64,000 nucleotides of DNA from Lunularia cruciata (taxonomy: Eukaryota > Streptophyta > Marchantiopsida > Lunulariales > Lunulariaceae): the NCBI GenBank assembly GCA_948567375.1, contig OX419759.1, positions 47,582,593 through 47,646,592 on the forward strand. Reading direction: 5' to 3'. The translations under genes were made by a program, and so were the position numbers. Shown in pieces: positions 1 through 13,288 of the stretch. Every line of letters starts with the position of its first letter. Position 1 is the stretch's first letter. The notes below the pieces were generated by a model that had not been told where the DNA came from, ran no database searches, and saw nothing but the letters and a program-made list of their open reading frames with translations.

Positions 1-1440
1 TCATCCACACACTTTGAGCTCTCTCAAAGAGTGTATGATTTATCTACATCATTTTTGTGAGGAGTTCATCCACTTTATCACACAACTTTTGATGGGGAGT
101 GGCAATGTGTGTTGTTGGGTTTGCATAAAGCCCTAGAGCTGGGTCCTGAGGTGGAGAGGCCAGAGGAGTGTGAGGATTGTTGTCATTGTTGTCATTCTCT
201 GAGAATCTCCAAATTTTGTAATATGCGGTCTGGAGTTTTTCCAAGTGAGCCCAGAGTTGGGCATTTGCGATTATCAGGTCCACTGCTTGGAGTGTTGCCT
301 CTGCCTTATTTGGCTCCAAGAGTTGGACTTGTGTTCAATGCTCTACTTCAGTAACCACCTTGTCCTTGTGCGGCTTACAAGGCCTAGTTTGCATCCATCA
401 AGCACGTAGTTTTATGTTGAGATTGGTAGAACACATCTATGACAGTCTGGTATGCTTCTTTTTCTTCTGGAGGAGACCTAGAGTGCCTTGAGTAGCTTGG
501 AGACATGAGTCATATTTATCTGCATGCAGTCCTGGATCCCCTACATCCTCACTGGGGTCCGGAGCAGTTCAAACTCCTCTACTTGTTTCCATTTTGCATC
601 CATTGGTCCTAGATAATGGATAATGTGGTCTCAATTTCATCAATTACTGGTTCTAGCTGTTGATCATATGTGTTGTGACTTCCAACTTATCCAGAAAAAT
701 GGTAAATGTGTGATGGAAGCCTTGAATATAGAAGAGGTTGCAGACTAGACACACAGCATTGTCCACGATCTCACGTGTGTTGTGGATGGGACTCTTGCCG
801 CGCCTAGTGGATGGTTGTGTGGAGCTGATGTTTGGGGGAGGTGGACTTCTCCGCGGGGAATTTTTACTTCTCGAAGGCTTCTGCAAAGCCTTTGATAGAG
901 TTTGTGTTGATATAGGTCCTAGAGTACATGTCATGTGGTTGGTAGGATGTCATGTGCAATATGGAGAACAAGGGGTGGTGTGGACTATGTGTTCATGCAA
1001 AGAGTTTTCTTGGCCTTTGTACTCTGCTCATTTGTATAGTGTGTGCCTCGGTCTGCTCCATAGTCCATTCCGGTGTACAGTCCTTTCCAAACATTGTTCT
1101 GGAGCGGAACAATGGCCCTATGTCCTTTTACACTATTCTCTACATCAGGATCCTAAATAGGGTCCATCACTGAAATGCCTTGTTTTCCGGCGCAGGAGGT
1201 TGAGATTCCTGAAATGAAACAGTTTGGGGAATGGACTTGCTTCTCATCTCCACCAGTTTCAGGCATTGGGAGAATCTTCGATTTGAGTCCAGGATATGGG
1301 ATGGGCGGAATTTCTCTGATCCTGCACAGAATTTACACTCTTGATGTAATGGACCAAGCATGTTCAAATAAGCGCAGATGGTGTATTCTTGGGTGCTGTG
1401 TTCTGGACTATCTATCAAAATCATACTTCAGGAGATGAAA
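1..1440 (-). mobile_element. Gag-like retroelement fossil (family D, copy 1)
   Basis: Minus-strand reading shows a Gln/Leu/Lys-rich, probably coiled-coil stretch at about 44-319 and a basic, Pro/Ser-rich stretch at about 653-934. This order and composition resemble the better preserved fossils near 15-16 kb, 19-21 kb and 30 kb. It is broken many times and runs off the left edge. No reverse transcriptase or integrase motif was seen, so the retroelement assignment rests on resemblance to the other copies. Long plus-strand frames here read as antisense shadows. Confidence 0.35.
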
Positions 1441-3342
1441 CTAACGTGTATGCTGTGCTCCAAGAAGCCGCGAAGCATGGGAAATCAATGATGCTCTGAC
1501 GTGGATACCTTTTAATTGCCTCCCAAGAGCTTAACTGTAAATTGATGCACATGATTTAAATCTACTCCGCGATCGGTGTTATACAGTAGATAGAGGTTTC
1601 TGGTGACTGCCATATATGAACAGGGGTATAAGTTTGAGACCATACCTAGCTGAACACCAAAAATGGTGTTCTTATTACAGTAAAAACGCTGCTAACATCG
1701 TAACAGTACCTTAATCGTTACAAGTAAAAGTTCTGCTAACAATCTAGTACAGCCAGATATACAGTGTAACTTCATTTCAGCGACGATGCATGTTTTTGAT
1801 AATAACCTTAGTACTTGCCATCAGAATTCTTGAAGTATGATGCAAAGACAGTGAGCAGATCAGCATGTGGATATTCCCGAATTTTAACCCGCCATCAAAA
1901 TACCCTGTTGCAGCCAATTCCCTGACTGATTTTGGATCCTTACGGTAACTTTCCTGCTGTACCCGGACACAACACTGTGAGACGTTCCTTCGAATTGTTG
2001 CTTACTCAAGTACTGCTTAGAAACAGACATCAACGCTGTAATGGACCAAAGACTATGCCTGGGCTTGGCCTGACCGATATTTGTCGTACCTAGATCCATA
2101 ACTCTTTTCTGCTAATCATGGCCAGGACAGATCTAGATAGACAGAGTTAAGTGAAATAACTGAGGAGACTGTAGCCATGTTCGAGCGAAGTATATGATGA
2201 CGAGCAGATTAATCGCAAATCACAAGTTGGATACTCTCGTATTTGAACTTCACAGTCGACCCTCTGCAAGAAAGTATAGAATAGTGGGTGCTCTTTTGTG
2301 CATCCTGGATTTTAAATTTGCACCTCTCTTGTAATTGTTGTAATAAGAAATACACTGAACAGCTCTTTACTGAAAAACCATACGGAGAAACCACATAAAT
2401 GGTGTACTCGACTGAGTAGATGCTTTATCTAGAAGAGCCATAGAAAACTGAAAGAAAACTACACACCTGGCATCTAAAGAGATACCGAATAACAACATGT
2501 ATTAGTAAGAGAGAGGACTGAGTGCGTGAATAAGCGCTCTATAACTTTTTGAACCGATACATACCTGCAGAAATTTGTTGGTATTGTGAACATAAATGAA
2601 TTCTTTTGGACGAATACAGATTTGCACTAAAGGGTGCCTAATCCCATGCCAGGTCTGTCGTAACCAGCTCCATAGTAATCATTTTATTTACTCCAGGCCA
2701 GCATATTATAACCAGGGAATGGATGAAAAGACTAGCCATGTGTTAATGTACCTGAGTTCCAAGTCAAGCCAGTATATATAGCATCAGAGAGATCACAACC
2801 CTTGGACACGCTCCTCTTTGATCTTTACCCACGACCTTTGCACGTAAGTTACCCCTAGATCACAATATGCAATTGGAATACAAAATAGTTGAAATCATAA
2901 CCAATGCTCCAAGGGTCAGCATGGAAGAACTCTATCTCATGAAGTTCCACAGTGCAAAACTATGGGATTCCTAGATGATTCTATCAGCTTCCTTCACTAT
3001 GCTAGCAGCTACCTGCCACCACAAATTTCCTATTCCTTCACAACATTGCTCCAATATATCACCAAAAAAGAAAACACTAAACCACTACGGGAGCAAGTAT
3101 AACTTTATGGACACCCGTTGCTGGATAGTATTTTGTATCTTTTCGGCTCAAAAATGATTGGGACCTCCTTTGTTTGGAAGAACCTAGTAAACAATGTCCA
3201 ATCCCACTCCACCTATTTCCTTTTCTCCTCTGTCTAGCAAACATGCTCGGATTCAGTAAGAGGCTTAAGAAATGTTCCACCAACTCCACTACTTTGGGCT
3301 TCAACCACTAACACTCAAAGAATACTACATCTATGACCAAAG
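1441..3342. other. Intergenic stretch, nothing identified
   Basis: No long reading frame, LTR end pair or recognisable repeat was found. The base composition is more balanced than in the flanking fossils and recalls the 21.5-29.8 kb island, so it may be a host remnant. A CTGCAG|GTATGT-like minus-strand splice donor near 2,555-2,565 is suggestive only. Confidence 0.3.
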
Positions 3343-6320
3343 TTGGTTCTTGTTTGCACTTCCCTTGACCATAGGTGGCATTTTTACAATATGGTGAATA
3401 CTGATTTCTTGGCAATCCTATATACTCATAGCATCAGCCCATGGGACCTGTCTTATTTCAAAAACTTCCACTACTTTGATATCATTCATGTAGACTTCCA
3501 CCTAGCTATCCTTTCTAGCATCTTCAGTACCCACCCACATCCTCAATTATACAATCATTGCCATGCAAAAACTAACCAAGGGCTTTAAGATGTCCATCAC
3601 CATTTGCAATCTAAAGTGCCTAGCTACTTTTCACCAAGTTTTGACAGCCAAGGTCTTCCATATTTGGGTGAAAAACCACCTACATAAGATGAAGTGCTCA
3701 TCCCAAGAAGAATTCATTAGTTATCTTTGTCTACAATGGCAACTTCTTGGAGACTTGGAGCACAAAATCAGTGTCCTCATTGAAGCAAACAATTTGAAGT
3801 GGTCAAACATCAAATTCTGCAATCTGCACAATCAAATTCTGCAATCCCCACCTATGTAGTGCCTCAAACAATCTCTCTCTATGGATATCATTGAAGCATG
3901 CGACTTCAGTGTCACATACTTAAAAATCTGACTCTCCACTCTCCAACTATCCTCAAGCTACTCTAACAAGGACCTTGTGTTTGATGCAAACACAACAGCC
4001 CAATACACACTCCTCAAGTTTATCAATGGTGAATAAATCTATGAGAAGAGGAGGCCTTTTTATCCTTGTTAATGGCCTTGCAATGACTCATGCATTGGTT
4101 GCACCTTGTTGACTCCCTCTCTTTTTCAAGATCACCCTCAATATGTATTGTGGTGCCTCCATTTGTCTAAAATTTGTGCATTTTCACCAAACCATGCTTG
4201 GATGATAGAAAAAGACAATGAAGTTAGTAGGTACGAATGTACTTTCCCCAAAAAGGAGGTGGCCTCACAATTTTAGTACAAAAATCATGATGGTGCAGCA
4301 CTTTCAGTGATGTAGGATAATCACAAGTGCTTATATGCTAGAGTACTCACAAGCCCAAAGTTCCCAATGATGCCAAAACACTACAACTAGAGAATGATCA
4401 GATCACAAAACATGCTGATGAAGAAGAAGTTGACATTGAACCCAATGTTCCAGACCCTCCACTTATTACTATGGATTGAAATTGGTGAAGGATCAATGCA
4501 CTCAATACTAGTGCTAGGTGAGGAAGGCACTCACTTTGTCATACACTCAACTAGAGTTGCACTACAACTGATGGATATCTTGCTGCCCCAATTCCAAACC
4601 AAATGTCTTTACATTGTGCATTACACTACACTTGTTCAAAACATGCACAAAAAAGTCTATACTCAAAAGGCCAAATAAGACTTTGTTAAAGAACAAGTGG
4701 CCAAGGCAAGAGACCTATACAAGGAAGAAATGAGAAAGGTAAATTTTGTGATGTAGGAGAACCATGACATCAAGAGGCATATTTCCATAATTCCTAGACA
4801 CCAACTATGATTACAAGGCCAAAGAGAATTGGAAGATACAAGGAGAGTTGAGTGCACTCCAACTTGAGCACAAGCAGCACCAATCAGAATTTGAAGACCA
4901 ATTTCATAGTAAGGGGGGTTCACTTAGATTGGATTGGCACCTTAGAAGTCTAGATGCAAGAGTATTTGAAGGAGGTGGCACTTCAATTGGATCATATGGC
5001 CAAGGAGTTGGAGAAAAAATTGGCCCAAAAAGTAGAGAGTATCCAAATGCATGAAACATTACAAGTGGAGTGGGGTACTTGGAACCAATAAATGGAGGAA
5101 GACAAGCCTAAAATAATTCAGCTGTTAGAAAAGGCTAGACACTTCTTCATAGAGAAGCTTAAGGAAGAGGAGCAACTTCAAGCACTAGAAGCAAAATGGC
5201 ATGAGCTCAAGTTCCAAATATAGAGACTTGAGGTCCAGGCCTTTGAGGAGGAGAAGATGAATCTCCTATCCTTGCAGTTAAAGGAGCACTTTGATAAGAA
5301 ATTTACTAAAATGTGTCACACTCCCTTGTTAGAAAAGCTAGATACCAAGCACAAACATAAAAATGAGTTCAGTACCTTAAAAAGTGAACATAGTATATCA
5401 TTCCCAACAGTTCAAGCCAAAGGCACTTTCCCAAGAAAGTCCTTTGTAGGTATAGGCAATCCTTTTAAATGAAAAAATACTCAGAATTGTATACTCGTAA
5501 CATACTCCAAGTGTATTGTTGGAATTGTGTGCTCAAAGGTTGTAGGTTAAAATTAGATTAGGTGGGAAAGGGCTGAAAATTATATCAAGGCATGTTGGGC
5601 ACCTGATCAACCAGTAGATGATGAAGATGAGATAAGATTAGGACCTTGATTGAGTGAAGAAAATAGTAGTTTAGAATTTCTAGAAGACCTACTTGAGCCC
5701 TTGATCTCTTTGGCTTGAATCCAAAAGGGTACTTAAGGCCAAGGAACAAAGACACTCATGTTTCTTTTTTCCATACTTCAATTATAAGTAAAGAGTTATT
5801 TGGATTCTTTGCAAGTAACATCTTTTCATTATATGTGTTGTCAAATATCCAGGTAAGAGTAGAGGTGAGGAATTGCCCAATACAATCACAAGTGTTTTAG
5901 TATAGAGTTGGTACTTGCTCTTGATCAAGGGTGTTCCACAAAGGATCCAGAGGAGTGAATGTATACAAGGAGTGGATTGGGAAAACTTTTGCATGAGAAG
6001 TACCACAGAATAAAAAAACCAAGACATTTGGACAAGATAAAGTGTACTTTGTAATCATGCCTTCTAAGAAGAGTGATATGAAATTGCAAAGAGTAACAAC
6101 TTTAGAACTTAGTGGCACCTAGAGTGAAGCAAGTCATCACCCTCAAGAGTAACTTGGATTACATTTCTAGTGGAAATGATTCTTTTGGGTTTTATTTCTT
6201 TAGTATGCCACAAGAGGTGACACTACTCTCTTTGGGGAGTAGTTCCTACCAAAGAGGTTAAATAAGAAGTAATAAACAAACTATGACATTGTAATACTTT
6301 CCTTCATTCTTAGCCATTTC
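3343..6320 (+). mobile_element. Coiled-coil gag-like fossil (family E, plus copy)
   Basis: Plus-strand frames from about 3,563 to 5,470 give Leu/Lys/Glu/Gln-rich peptides typical of coiled coil. The final 170 bases (about 6,136-6,300) recur in inverted orientation at about 6,930-7,113. The matching unit on the other strand has the same order: coiled-coil part, then several hundred bases, then the shared motif. I take these as two copies of one element. It is broken many times. No polymerase domain was seen, so it could be non-autonomous or just the gag end of a larger element. Confidence 0.35.
6136..6300 (+). repeat. Arm 1 of a diverged inverted repeat
   Basis: Shares with the reverse complement of 6,930-7,113 the blocks tagttcctacc and aagaggttaaata, plus the pattern around agtatgccacaag / agtgtgccattgt. 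Similarity is imperfect but collinear. It probably marks the same part of two oppositely oriented family E copies. Confidence 0.5.
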
Positions 6321-6929
6321 CACCTAGTATCATTATATGAAAACTACTTGTTCTTATTTTTAATATTATTAGTACATCAACATTAGGTTGTCACATGTAC
6401 CACCCTTTTGTTTTACCCTTCATCTAGTAGTCTTTACCTCATACAAGACCGCCCCCACCAACTATTGTGCCGACACAATTTGTTTTAACAAAGTATAACC
6501 CACCCCTCAACTTAATTTGCGTTGACCTTATGATCAAGATTCCCTTCCTCTTGATACCTTGATGTTGTATAGTCTCCCATGCCAAATATGAATACATGAC
6601 ATTTTTTCATATTATCCCAAGCCATCAGGACAATCTCAAATAATACAAGGAAATCTTTGCATGGTTCATATGCAAACACTCCCAAGCATCCAATGTCATT
6701 ATTTTTTGAATCATTATCTTCACAAATGCATTATGGAAAGTAGCTTTTGCAGCTCCTAGAAAAAGGTGTTTGTTTCAACCTCTACCAAATAATTCAAAGG
6801 ATCAAGCCGTAGCCAGTTTTGCCAAGATGGCTTATTTGGAGGTATAAAAATTTAGTCTTGACATCTTGATAGTATAATCTGTAAGAACAGGTTTTTCCCA
6901 CAAGGATATGGTACGGAAATAGCTAGATT
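6321..6929. other. AT-rich spacer between the two family E copies
   Basis: No frame or repeat recognised. It lies between the two arms of the inverted repeat, where the 3' ends of the two opposed copies converge. Confidence 0.3.
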
Positions 6930-7113
6930 TGAAGAAAAAGTGTGACATTATTATAGTTCATCTATTGTTATGTATTTAACCTCTTGGGTAGGAACTATTC
7001 CCATAAGAGATTAGGGTCACCCACAATGGCACACTACCAAAAACTAAAATAGTCAAATAACTTCCACAAAAGATATACTACAAATGGTGCTCTTGAAGGT
7101 GATGGTTTAGTTT
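6930..7113 (-). repeat. Arm 2 of a diverged inverted repeat
   Basis: Reverse complement of the segment at about 6,136-6,300, recognised from the same collinear blocks around gtaggaactattccc and aacctcttgg. It belongs to the minus-strand family E copy. Confidence 0.5.
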
Positions 7114-9960
7114 GTATTGATGGTCAATGGCCTGGAAGTCTTTCCCTTGTAGTTACCTATTGTGCATACTACAATGCTAATGAGAACGTTTAACCCTTCC
7201 CAAAAGGCATTTCCACCTCTACACTGCAAGCTTGTGACACACCAGACTTTTTTCTATACATGGACTTAATGATACTTGAAGTCATTGGGACCATTCAATG
7301 CATCACCCCAATTCTTCAGAACCCCCAAGGATCCTGCATCCCAATCAAGCCTTAATGCCTTCCTGCACTCCTGCCCTTCTGTTCTTCTTTGAGGTCTTTA
7401 CCACTACTTGATCAAGCAATCACAAAACATACACACCACTAACATTTACATACTAAGGATCATAGAGGTCCTCACTCATCTTTATCAAGACAGAACCCAA
7501 TTTACATACACACAAGCAAGTAGAAAAAAAGTACACTAAGCATACAAAAATTGGAAAGAAAGATGTGATTTGAAATTACAAAATTAAATTTGTTTTATGT
7601 CATGATGATTCCCTTTATGTGGGATGCATCCACAATTGTACAATGCTACTATTCCATGATTAATTCTAAACAAATTAAGGTTTACCCTAATCTACCTAAC
7701 TTATAATTCCTAATTAAATGCTGTAATACCATGCCGTACAAGGTATGATTTGTTTTACACTCTACCAATCATATGACTATAACTAGGCATCAAGAGAATG
7801 GTCTTGATGACATGTTATGACAAAAATGTTATATTATACATCAGTACTATTGTATAGATGGTCTATACAAATGTTGTGACTTGAAAGTGATACCATTCTG
7901 ATGATGATCCTACCCCAATGATGTTTGACCCCAATGGTCTCCCACCATAATGATGTTTGATTCCAATGATCATGACTTGCTATACATATGTAAACATTCA
8001 TAGTTGATATAGTGATCCGTATTACACTGATCCACCTTCACTTTTACACCTTTGAATCAACTCATTTACATGCTCCTTTACCCCTCAAGTTCTTTGTGGA
8101 TATTTGCAAGGACATCCTTGAATTAGGCATTGTTATGCTTTTGCAGTTGGTCAACCAACTTGGCTAACTGCTTGTTTGAATATAGTTTTGCCTCCAAAGA
8201 GCATATCTCTAAATTTAGCTCCCTTAGCTTTGTGTGATGAGCTTGGATCATAACTAGCATTTCCACTTATATCATTAGTCAATTCAAAAAATCCTCCGTG
8301 ATAGTAAGTACCCTCACCCACTCCTCCTCTCGGGTTCTCAGATGGATTGCACCTCCATCTCTACTTCTTTCCTAATCGGTACATTAAGGATTTGTTCCTT
8401 TTCTTTGTGGTTATTTAAATTTGTAGTCAAATCCTCAATGCACATTTGGGCCTTCTTGCTATTGGTGTTGTAGGCTTGTTTATCCTTGGCACACTGGAGG
8501 TGGAGAACCTTTAGTTCTTGTTTAACTGATTTTACCTCCTCATCCCAAGCACTTTGCTATTCCTTGTGCTTCTTCTTCATTGTGTAGCACAATGCTTGGA
8601 CCTCCCTTGGATGGTGAATAAATTTATATACAATTGGGGAATCTGATATCTTTATCTAGCTATCTCTTCCTTCCTTCCTTACACGGTGGTAATATTATTC
8701 TCCTTGGTGCTCAATTTCTCCTCTTGTGCCACCTTGTAATCTATGAATGCTTGCTCCTACTTGGACGTGCCTATCTTTAGTACTATGACGTTGGCCTTGG
8801 TACTACACCACTCCTCTTTTCATTCTCTAGCAAGTCATCACTATCTCTCTTCTAGACCTTGTAGTCCTCTGAAAAGTAATTATACTCCTCCCTCTTGCTT
8901 TGCAGCTCCACTTCCTTAGCTACAAGTACCATCTCCAACTTGTGAACCATAGGCCATCCTTCTCGTTTGGCCTTGTCCTCATCTTGGCTTTCCCAAACCT
9001 GGTTGAATTGATGATCCCTCCCCTTGCCTATCATGAGGCACTCCTTGAGCTAAGTTAGCTCTTGAGTGTCTCTTTGGCTCAGACTTTACTCTTGATATTG
9101 GCAATGTCTTTGAACTATAATGAGGTCATCTTCCAACTGTGTAATACTAGCATGCACCTCAGCCAATTTCTTCTTTGCTCCCAACTTTTTTCGGATAACA
9201 TTCTGAATGTGATAGTTTAGGTACTCTATCAGCCTCCTACAGTCCGGCACCATAGGATCTATCTCCTAATAAGCAAGAAGAAATTTTTCCATGGCCTTGA
9301 ACATTGGTCCCAATACAAGAATGACCTATGTCAACAATGGTGGATAGTTTAGGATGGGTTCTATATGTACTTTGAACTCATTTTTGGAATGAGTTTCCTT
9401 TCCTTGTGGGCCTTGTGCTTCTTCCATTTTGTGTGGGTGATCTTGAGTTATTGCTAAGACCACCAAGGTGCTCTCCACTTCTAGCACTGCTTGGGAGCCT
9501 AATGCTACCTCCTTCCCTTCATTCTACTTGTTTGACTACCATTGCTTTGGTAGCCACCATAGTCTTGGTAGTAGTAGTAGGTTTCACTAACAAATTGCCC
9601 AAAATAGGGACACTCTCTTCCTTGGAAGCTTCTCCTTTTCTGCACCTGAGAGTCTTCCCTTACCAATTGATTTTCCTTCACCCAATTAGATGGCATTGCT
9701 TGAGTATGCTTGATCAATGGTTCTTGGGTTTGAGTCTCCATCCATTGTTCTTCAAGTGGCAAGATAGTCAAAATTTGCAATGTCTCCACTTCCAACCCTA
9801 GAGTCATAAGGGCATTCTTCCGCAATTGAGATATCAAGATATCTTCCTCTTCATCCACCAGAGTCATTCCTTCTCCTAAAGCAAGTTCATTTGGTATCTC
9901 TAGCTTCACCATTGCTATGGGAGTGGATTGTACTTCCATGCTTGGCTCTACATCACCTCC
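6930..9960 (-). mobile_element. Coiled-coil gag-like fossil (family E, minus copy)
   Basis: Minus-strand frames between about 8,150 and 9,300 are rich in Glu, Lys, Leu and Gln, including a continuous coiled-coil-like piece at 8,852-9,034. An acidic/hydrophobic N-terminal portion at about 9,400-9,955 is in frame with the neighbouring A2 protease. The layout mirrors the plus copy at 3.3-6.3 kb. It is broken many times; no polymerase domain was seen. Confidence 0.35.
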
Positions 9961-12900
9961 ATTTGCAATGCTCACTATAAATGTTGAAGGTCTAGAAGAT
10001 ATCATACCTAACTTCTTCATCAACTTTGTTGATATGGCATTCACTACAGATCCTCCATCAACAAGTGCATCCTTGATATTGTGACCGTTCACCTTCACAT
10101 CAATCTTGGAGGTATATTTACAAGCCTCCCATGGTGTTGGTTTTGCATCCATCACTCCCATTGATACTGGAGCCTTTCCTTTCTTTTTTTCTCTTGCTTC
10201 TTGTAAAATTCGAACCACCCCTAAGTTCTTTCCTCAAGGTAGGATTTAAAGCAATCTATTGGTCCACCATGACATTGGCCTTGTAACTACCAATGTCCTC
10301 CAACACATTTAAGCCCCATTGTTGCTTTGAGATCAAGAAATAATCCATCCCCAAATTCTTCCTTGGAGTCTTTGTTGATAGTGCTGAACTAGTAGTGCAA
10401 GTACTCCTTGTGGGCATAAGATTATCCTTTCTGGGAGTGAATTGTTGAGAAGACCGCATATCATTTACAAAATGGGCTCTCTTCTTTTCTTGTGCCAAAG
10501 ATCCAAGTTAAGATCTCTGGCGTTTGAGCATTTTCCCTTCTCATACTTGCTCTCCACCATATCCATGAATGCTTTCTCTTTCCTCTATTTTTTATAGGAG
10601 GTACTTGGATTTCACCATCTTCCTCCTTCTTTCTATTTTACCCTTCATAACCCCTCTCTCCATGATACATGGATTGTGCAATTCTTTTGGATGTGACATT
10701 TACCTCCACAATCAAAATAATTTCTATCATTAAATTGCTAGTTGGTTGGCCTCCTCTATATGCATAGTTTCTATAGCCCTTAGTCTCACTCCCAACACTT
10801 TTGTCTAGCTCTCTCTTCTCCCATAGTTGCACTACATTGATCTTGAGATTTGCAAGTTACTTTGTGATAGTTTGAAAGGAATCTTTTGGCAAAGATGCAA
10901 TGAAAAGAGCAATGACTTCTTGTAGTGCCACTCTTGCCACCAACGGATCATAAACCCCACCATAATTGTAGACTTGTGGGAGATGCATGACATCCTTTGC
11001 CACCAAACCACTCTCATCCCGTTCCAAACTCCCCTCTATACAAACTACAATGTTGATAGCTTCTAGCTTGGAAGAAGGTTTATCATATTTCACCTTGCTT
11101 CACATTTATGGTTTCAACCCTCCCAAAAAACCCTTGGTGAACATAGCTCCTATCCCAATCAAGGTAATATCCATATAATCCACACTCTTCCTCAACATGC
11201 AAAACCTAGACTCTAACTTCTTTATTCTTTATGCATAGAGTAACACTTTTGATCCATCTCCTTGTTTAAGGAAATTAAACTCACTCATCAATATCTCACA
11301 ACTCTCATCTGGAAGAATTTTCTCAATGAATGTTTAGTCAAACTCTCTCAAGACTCCTTTTGCCCATCTTTACTCTCTCTTTTGGTATTTTGACTAATAC
11401 CATGTAAGAGTTGTATGCCAAATAATCTTGTAGTAGTGAGACCCACTCATTTTCCTACTCTCATTGTCTCCTATGCAAGCCATTTTGAATTCTCTCACAA
11501 AAGCTTTACATCCTCTCCATTCTTGCCAAATAAAACTGGATGTTTCCTTATCTTTGCCTCTCACTACCTTTCTCCTCTTTGTTTTTTTCCTATAAATAAA
11601 TAATAAGTTCTATTTGAGAGTAATTCACTTTAGGTGTACAAAGGTTTCAAGTTGCTCTATGATTTCTATGGCACGATCAGGTCCAAAGGTGTAAATTAAG
11701 TGAACTCTCATGGATATTTTATCTATCAATTGAAAGATTATCTCCATCACTAATCTTGAGAATTTTTTGGAAGGTGGTAGTTTTTCTATATTTATACTAT
11801 GACTCTCCCCAAGACCTTTGCAAAACAGTCCCTTACACTCATGGCTCTTTGAAAGTAGTTCCATTCCATAAACCTCACACAACTCCTTGGTCCTAAATCT
11901 CCTCCCTCCCAATCTTGGTGAAGAATGTCCAACATGCAATCCCAAGTCAAGTGAGTCTCTCCTTTCTCTCAATATTTTGCCCTCAAGACTCAATAAACAT
12001 GAACTTGCCTTGTATTCCTTCTCTCCATATAAAAATCACTTAGATTCACTCTTTCTTTGAAATTGGAAAGCTCTTTGAATCTTCTCAATACTCTCTTCAA
12101 ATTCTACTTTAAACTCTCATTTCTTCAAATCAGCAACTACTATCACTTCAACCCCTTGAAATGACCACTCCTCACAATACAAGCTAATTCTTCCACATTA
12201 TACCTTTCAGACCTTTGCAAATTTTCACACTTCATCACCACCCTAGGTTTTCTTCCCTTGTAAAATTTTAGCCCTTTTCACTAAGCCATTTGGCCTACAC
12301 ATCTCTCTTTTTTAGCCCACATATTCTGATTTGGTCCAAAAACTGCTCCTTCACTTTAAAATCTCATAACTTCCAGTGTAAGAATGATCTCTTCCTAATT
12401 CATGAGCCAAAAGGTAGGATATTATGCACTGAATTCTATATAAATGGGTCCAATTTGTCTAACATAAGTTCAACCTCTCTTCCTCTAATGTTATTTCCAA
12501 GTGAGCTCTCATAGCCTCCATTTGCCTAATATAAAATTGTACATGGAGCATTCTCTTGCCTTCTAGAGAAGTACCAACAATAAAACCAAAAAGTGAGCTG
12601 GCCTGTCTCTCACTCTGGATAAAACTCTAATAGCTATTAAGGTAATGCACCATGGATTTAGAAAAGAAGAAACCTCAACTCCATCACACTCCTCCAAGGA
12701 TAGCACTCTAAGGCACCTCCAAGACTCAAGATATTCCTCACTAGAGAACTCAATGAGAGATTATTGCAAGTGAAAAGGTGATGAGTATCTTCTACCCCTA
12801 GTTTATATACTTGTGAAAAATTCACACACTAAAATTATTTATTACCAAAGTAATTCAAGTTACTAGACTAAAAGCCAAATAAAGTCAAAAAGTCAAAAGG

Positions 12901-13288
12901 AATATCCAAGCACATGGGAATATCCCATGGGTAGGTAGTCTTATCTTCACCTACCAACTAAGTCAAGGATTCATTTACAAGGGCTATCCTTGGACTATTG
13001 AAAAATTCTGCACCAACAAGGCTTAAGGACTCAAGAGCTCTCAACTCTTTCCTCAATGTCAAATAACTAGGAATAATACCAAATCAACACACTAGAAGAA
13101 AAAATAGTGGTGCTCACTCTTTTCCCTTCCTCTAGAATAGGGTCACCTTTATCATAACTAGGACTAATTCTAGCTAATCATGGCTAATATGGAAGCTTAA
13201 GTAAACTCCATATAGATACTATTCTCCACTACTTGCAATACCAAACTTAATATCCCTATAGAACATACATGCATCAATGGGTGTTGCC
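9960..13288 (-). mobile_element. Truncated Athila/Tat-like LTR retrotransposon (A2)
   Basis: A diverged relative of element A at 35-43 kb, in the same orientation. In minus-strand order it keeps a 5' LTR (about 12,592-13,288), a degenerate primer-binding site, an extra upstream open region (about 11,625-12,100) with the Cys/His-rich pattern also seen in A, a gag remnant (about 10,250-11,350) and the start of the aspartic protease (about 9,960-10,150, with NGHNIKDALVDGG). Polymerase, integrase and 3' LTR are absent. It is broken, with several breaks, and looks clearly older than A. Confidence 0.65.
12592..13288 (-). repeat. 5' LTR of fossil A2
   Basis: Collinear with both 691-base LTRs of element A along its whole length (shared blocks such as ctgtctctcact, cctccaaggatagcactc, gaactcaatgagag). 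It is visibly more diverged. Ends are placed by alignment with A. Confidence 0.65.

Noticed and set aside
738-1160. 140-codon plus-strand frame
   Set aside because: Antisense to the gag-like fossil; composition looks like an antisense shadow.
2209-2600. Possible minus-strand exons in the left intergenic stretch
   Set aside because: One donor-like site and one 61-codon frame were seen, but no chain of phase-compatible exons.
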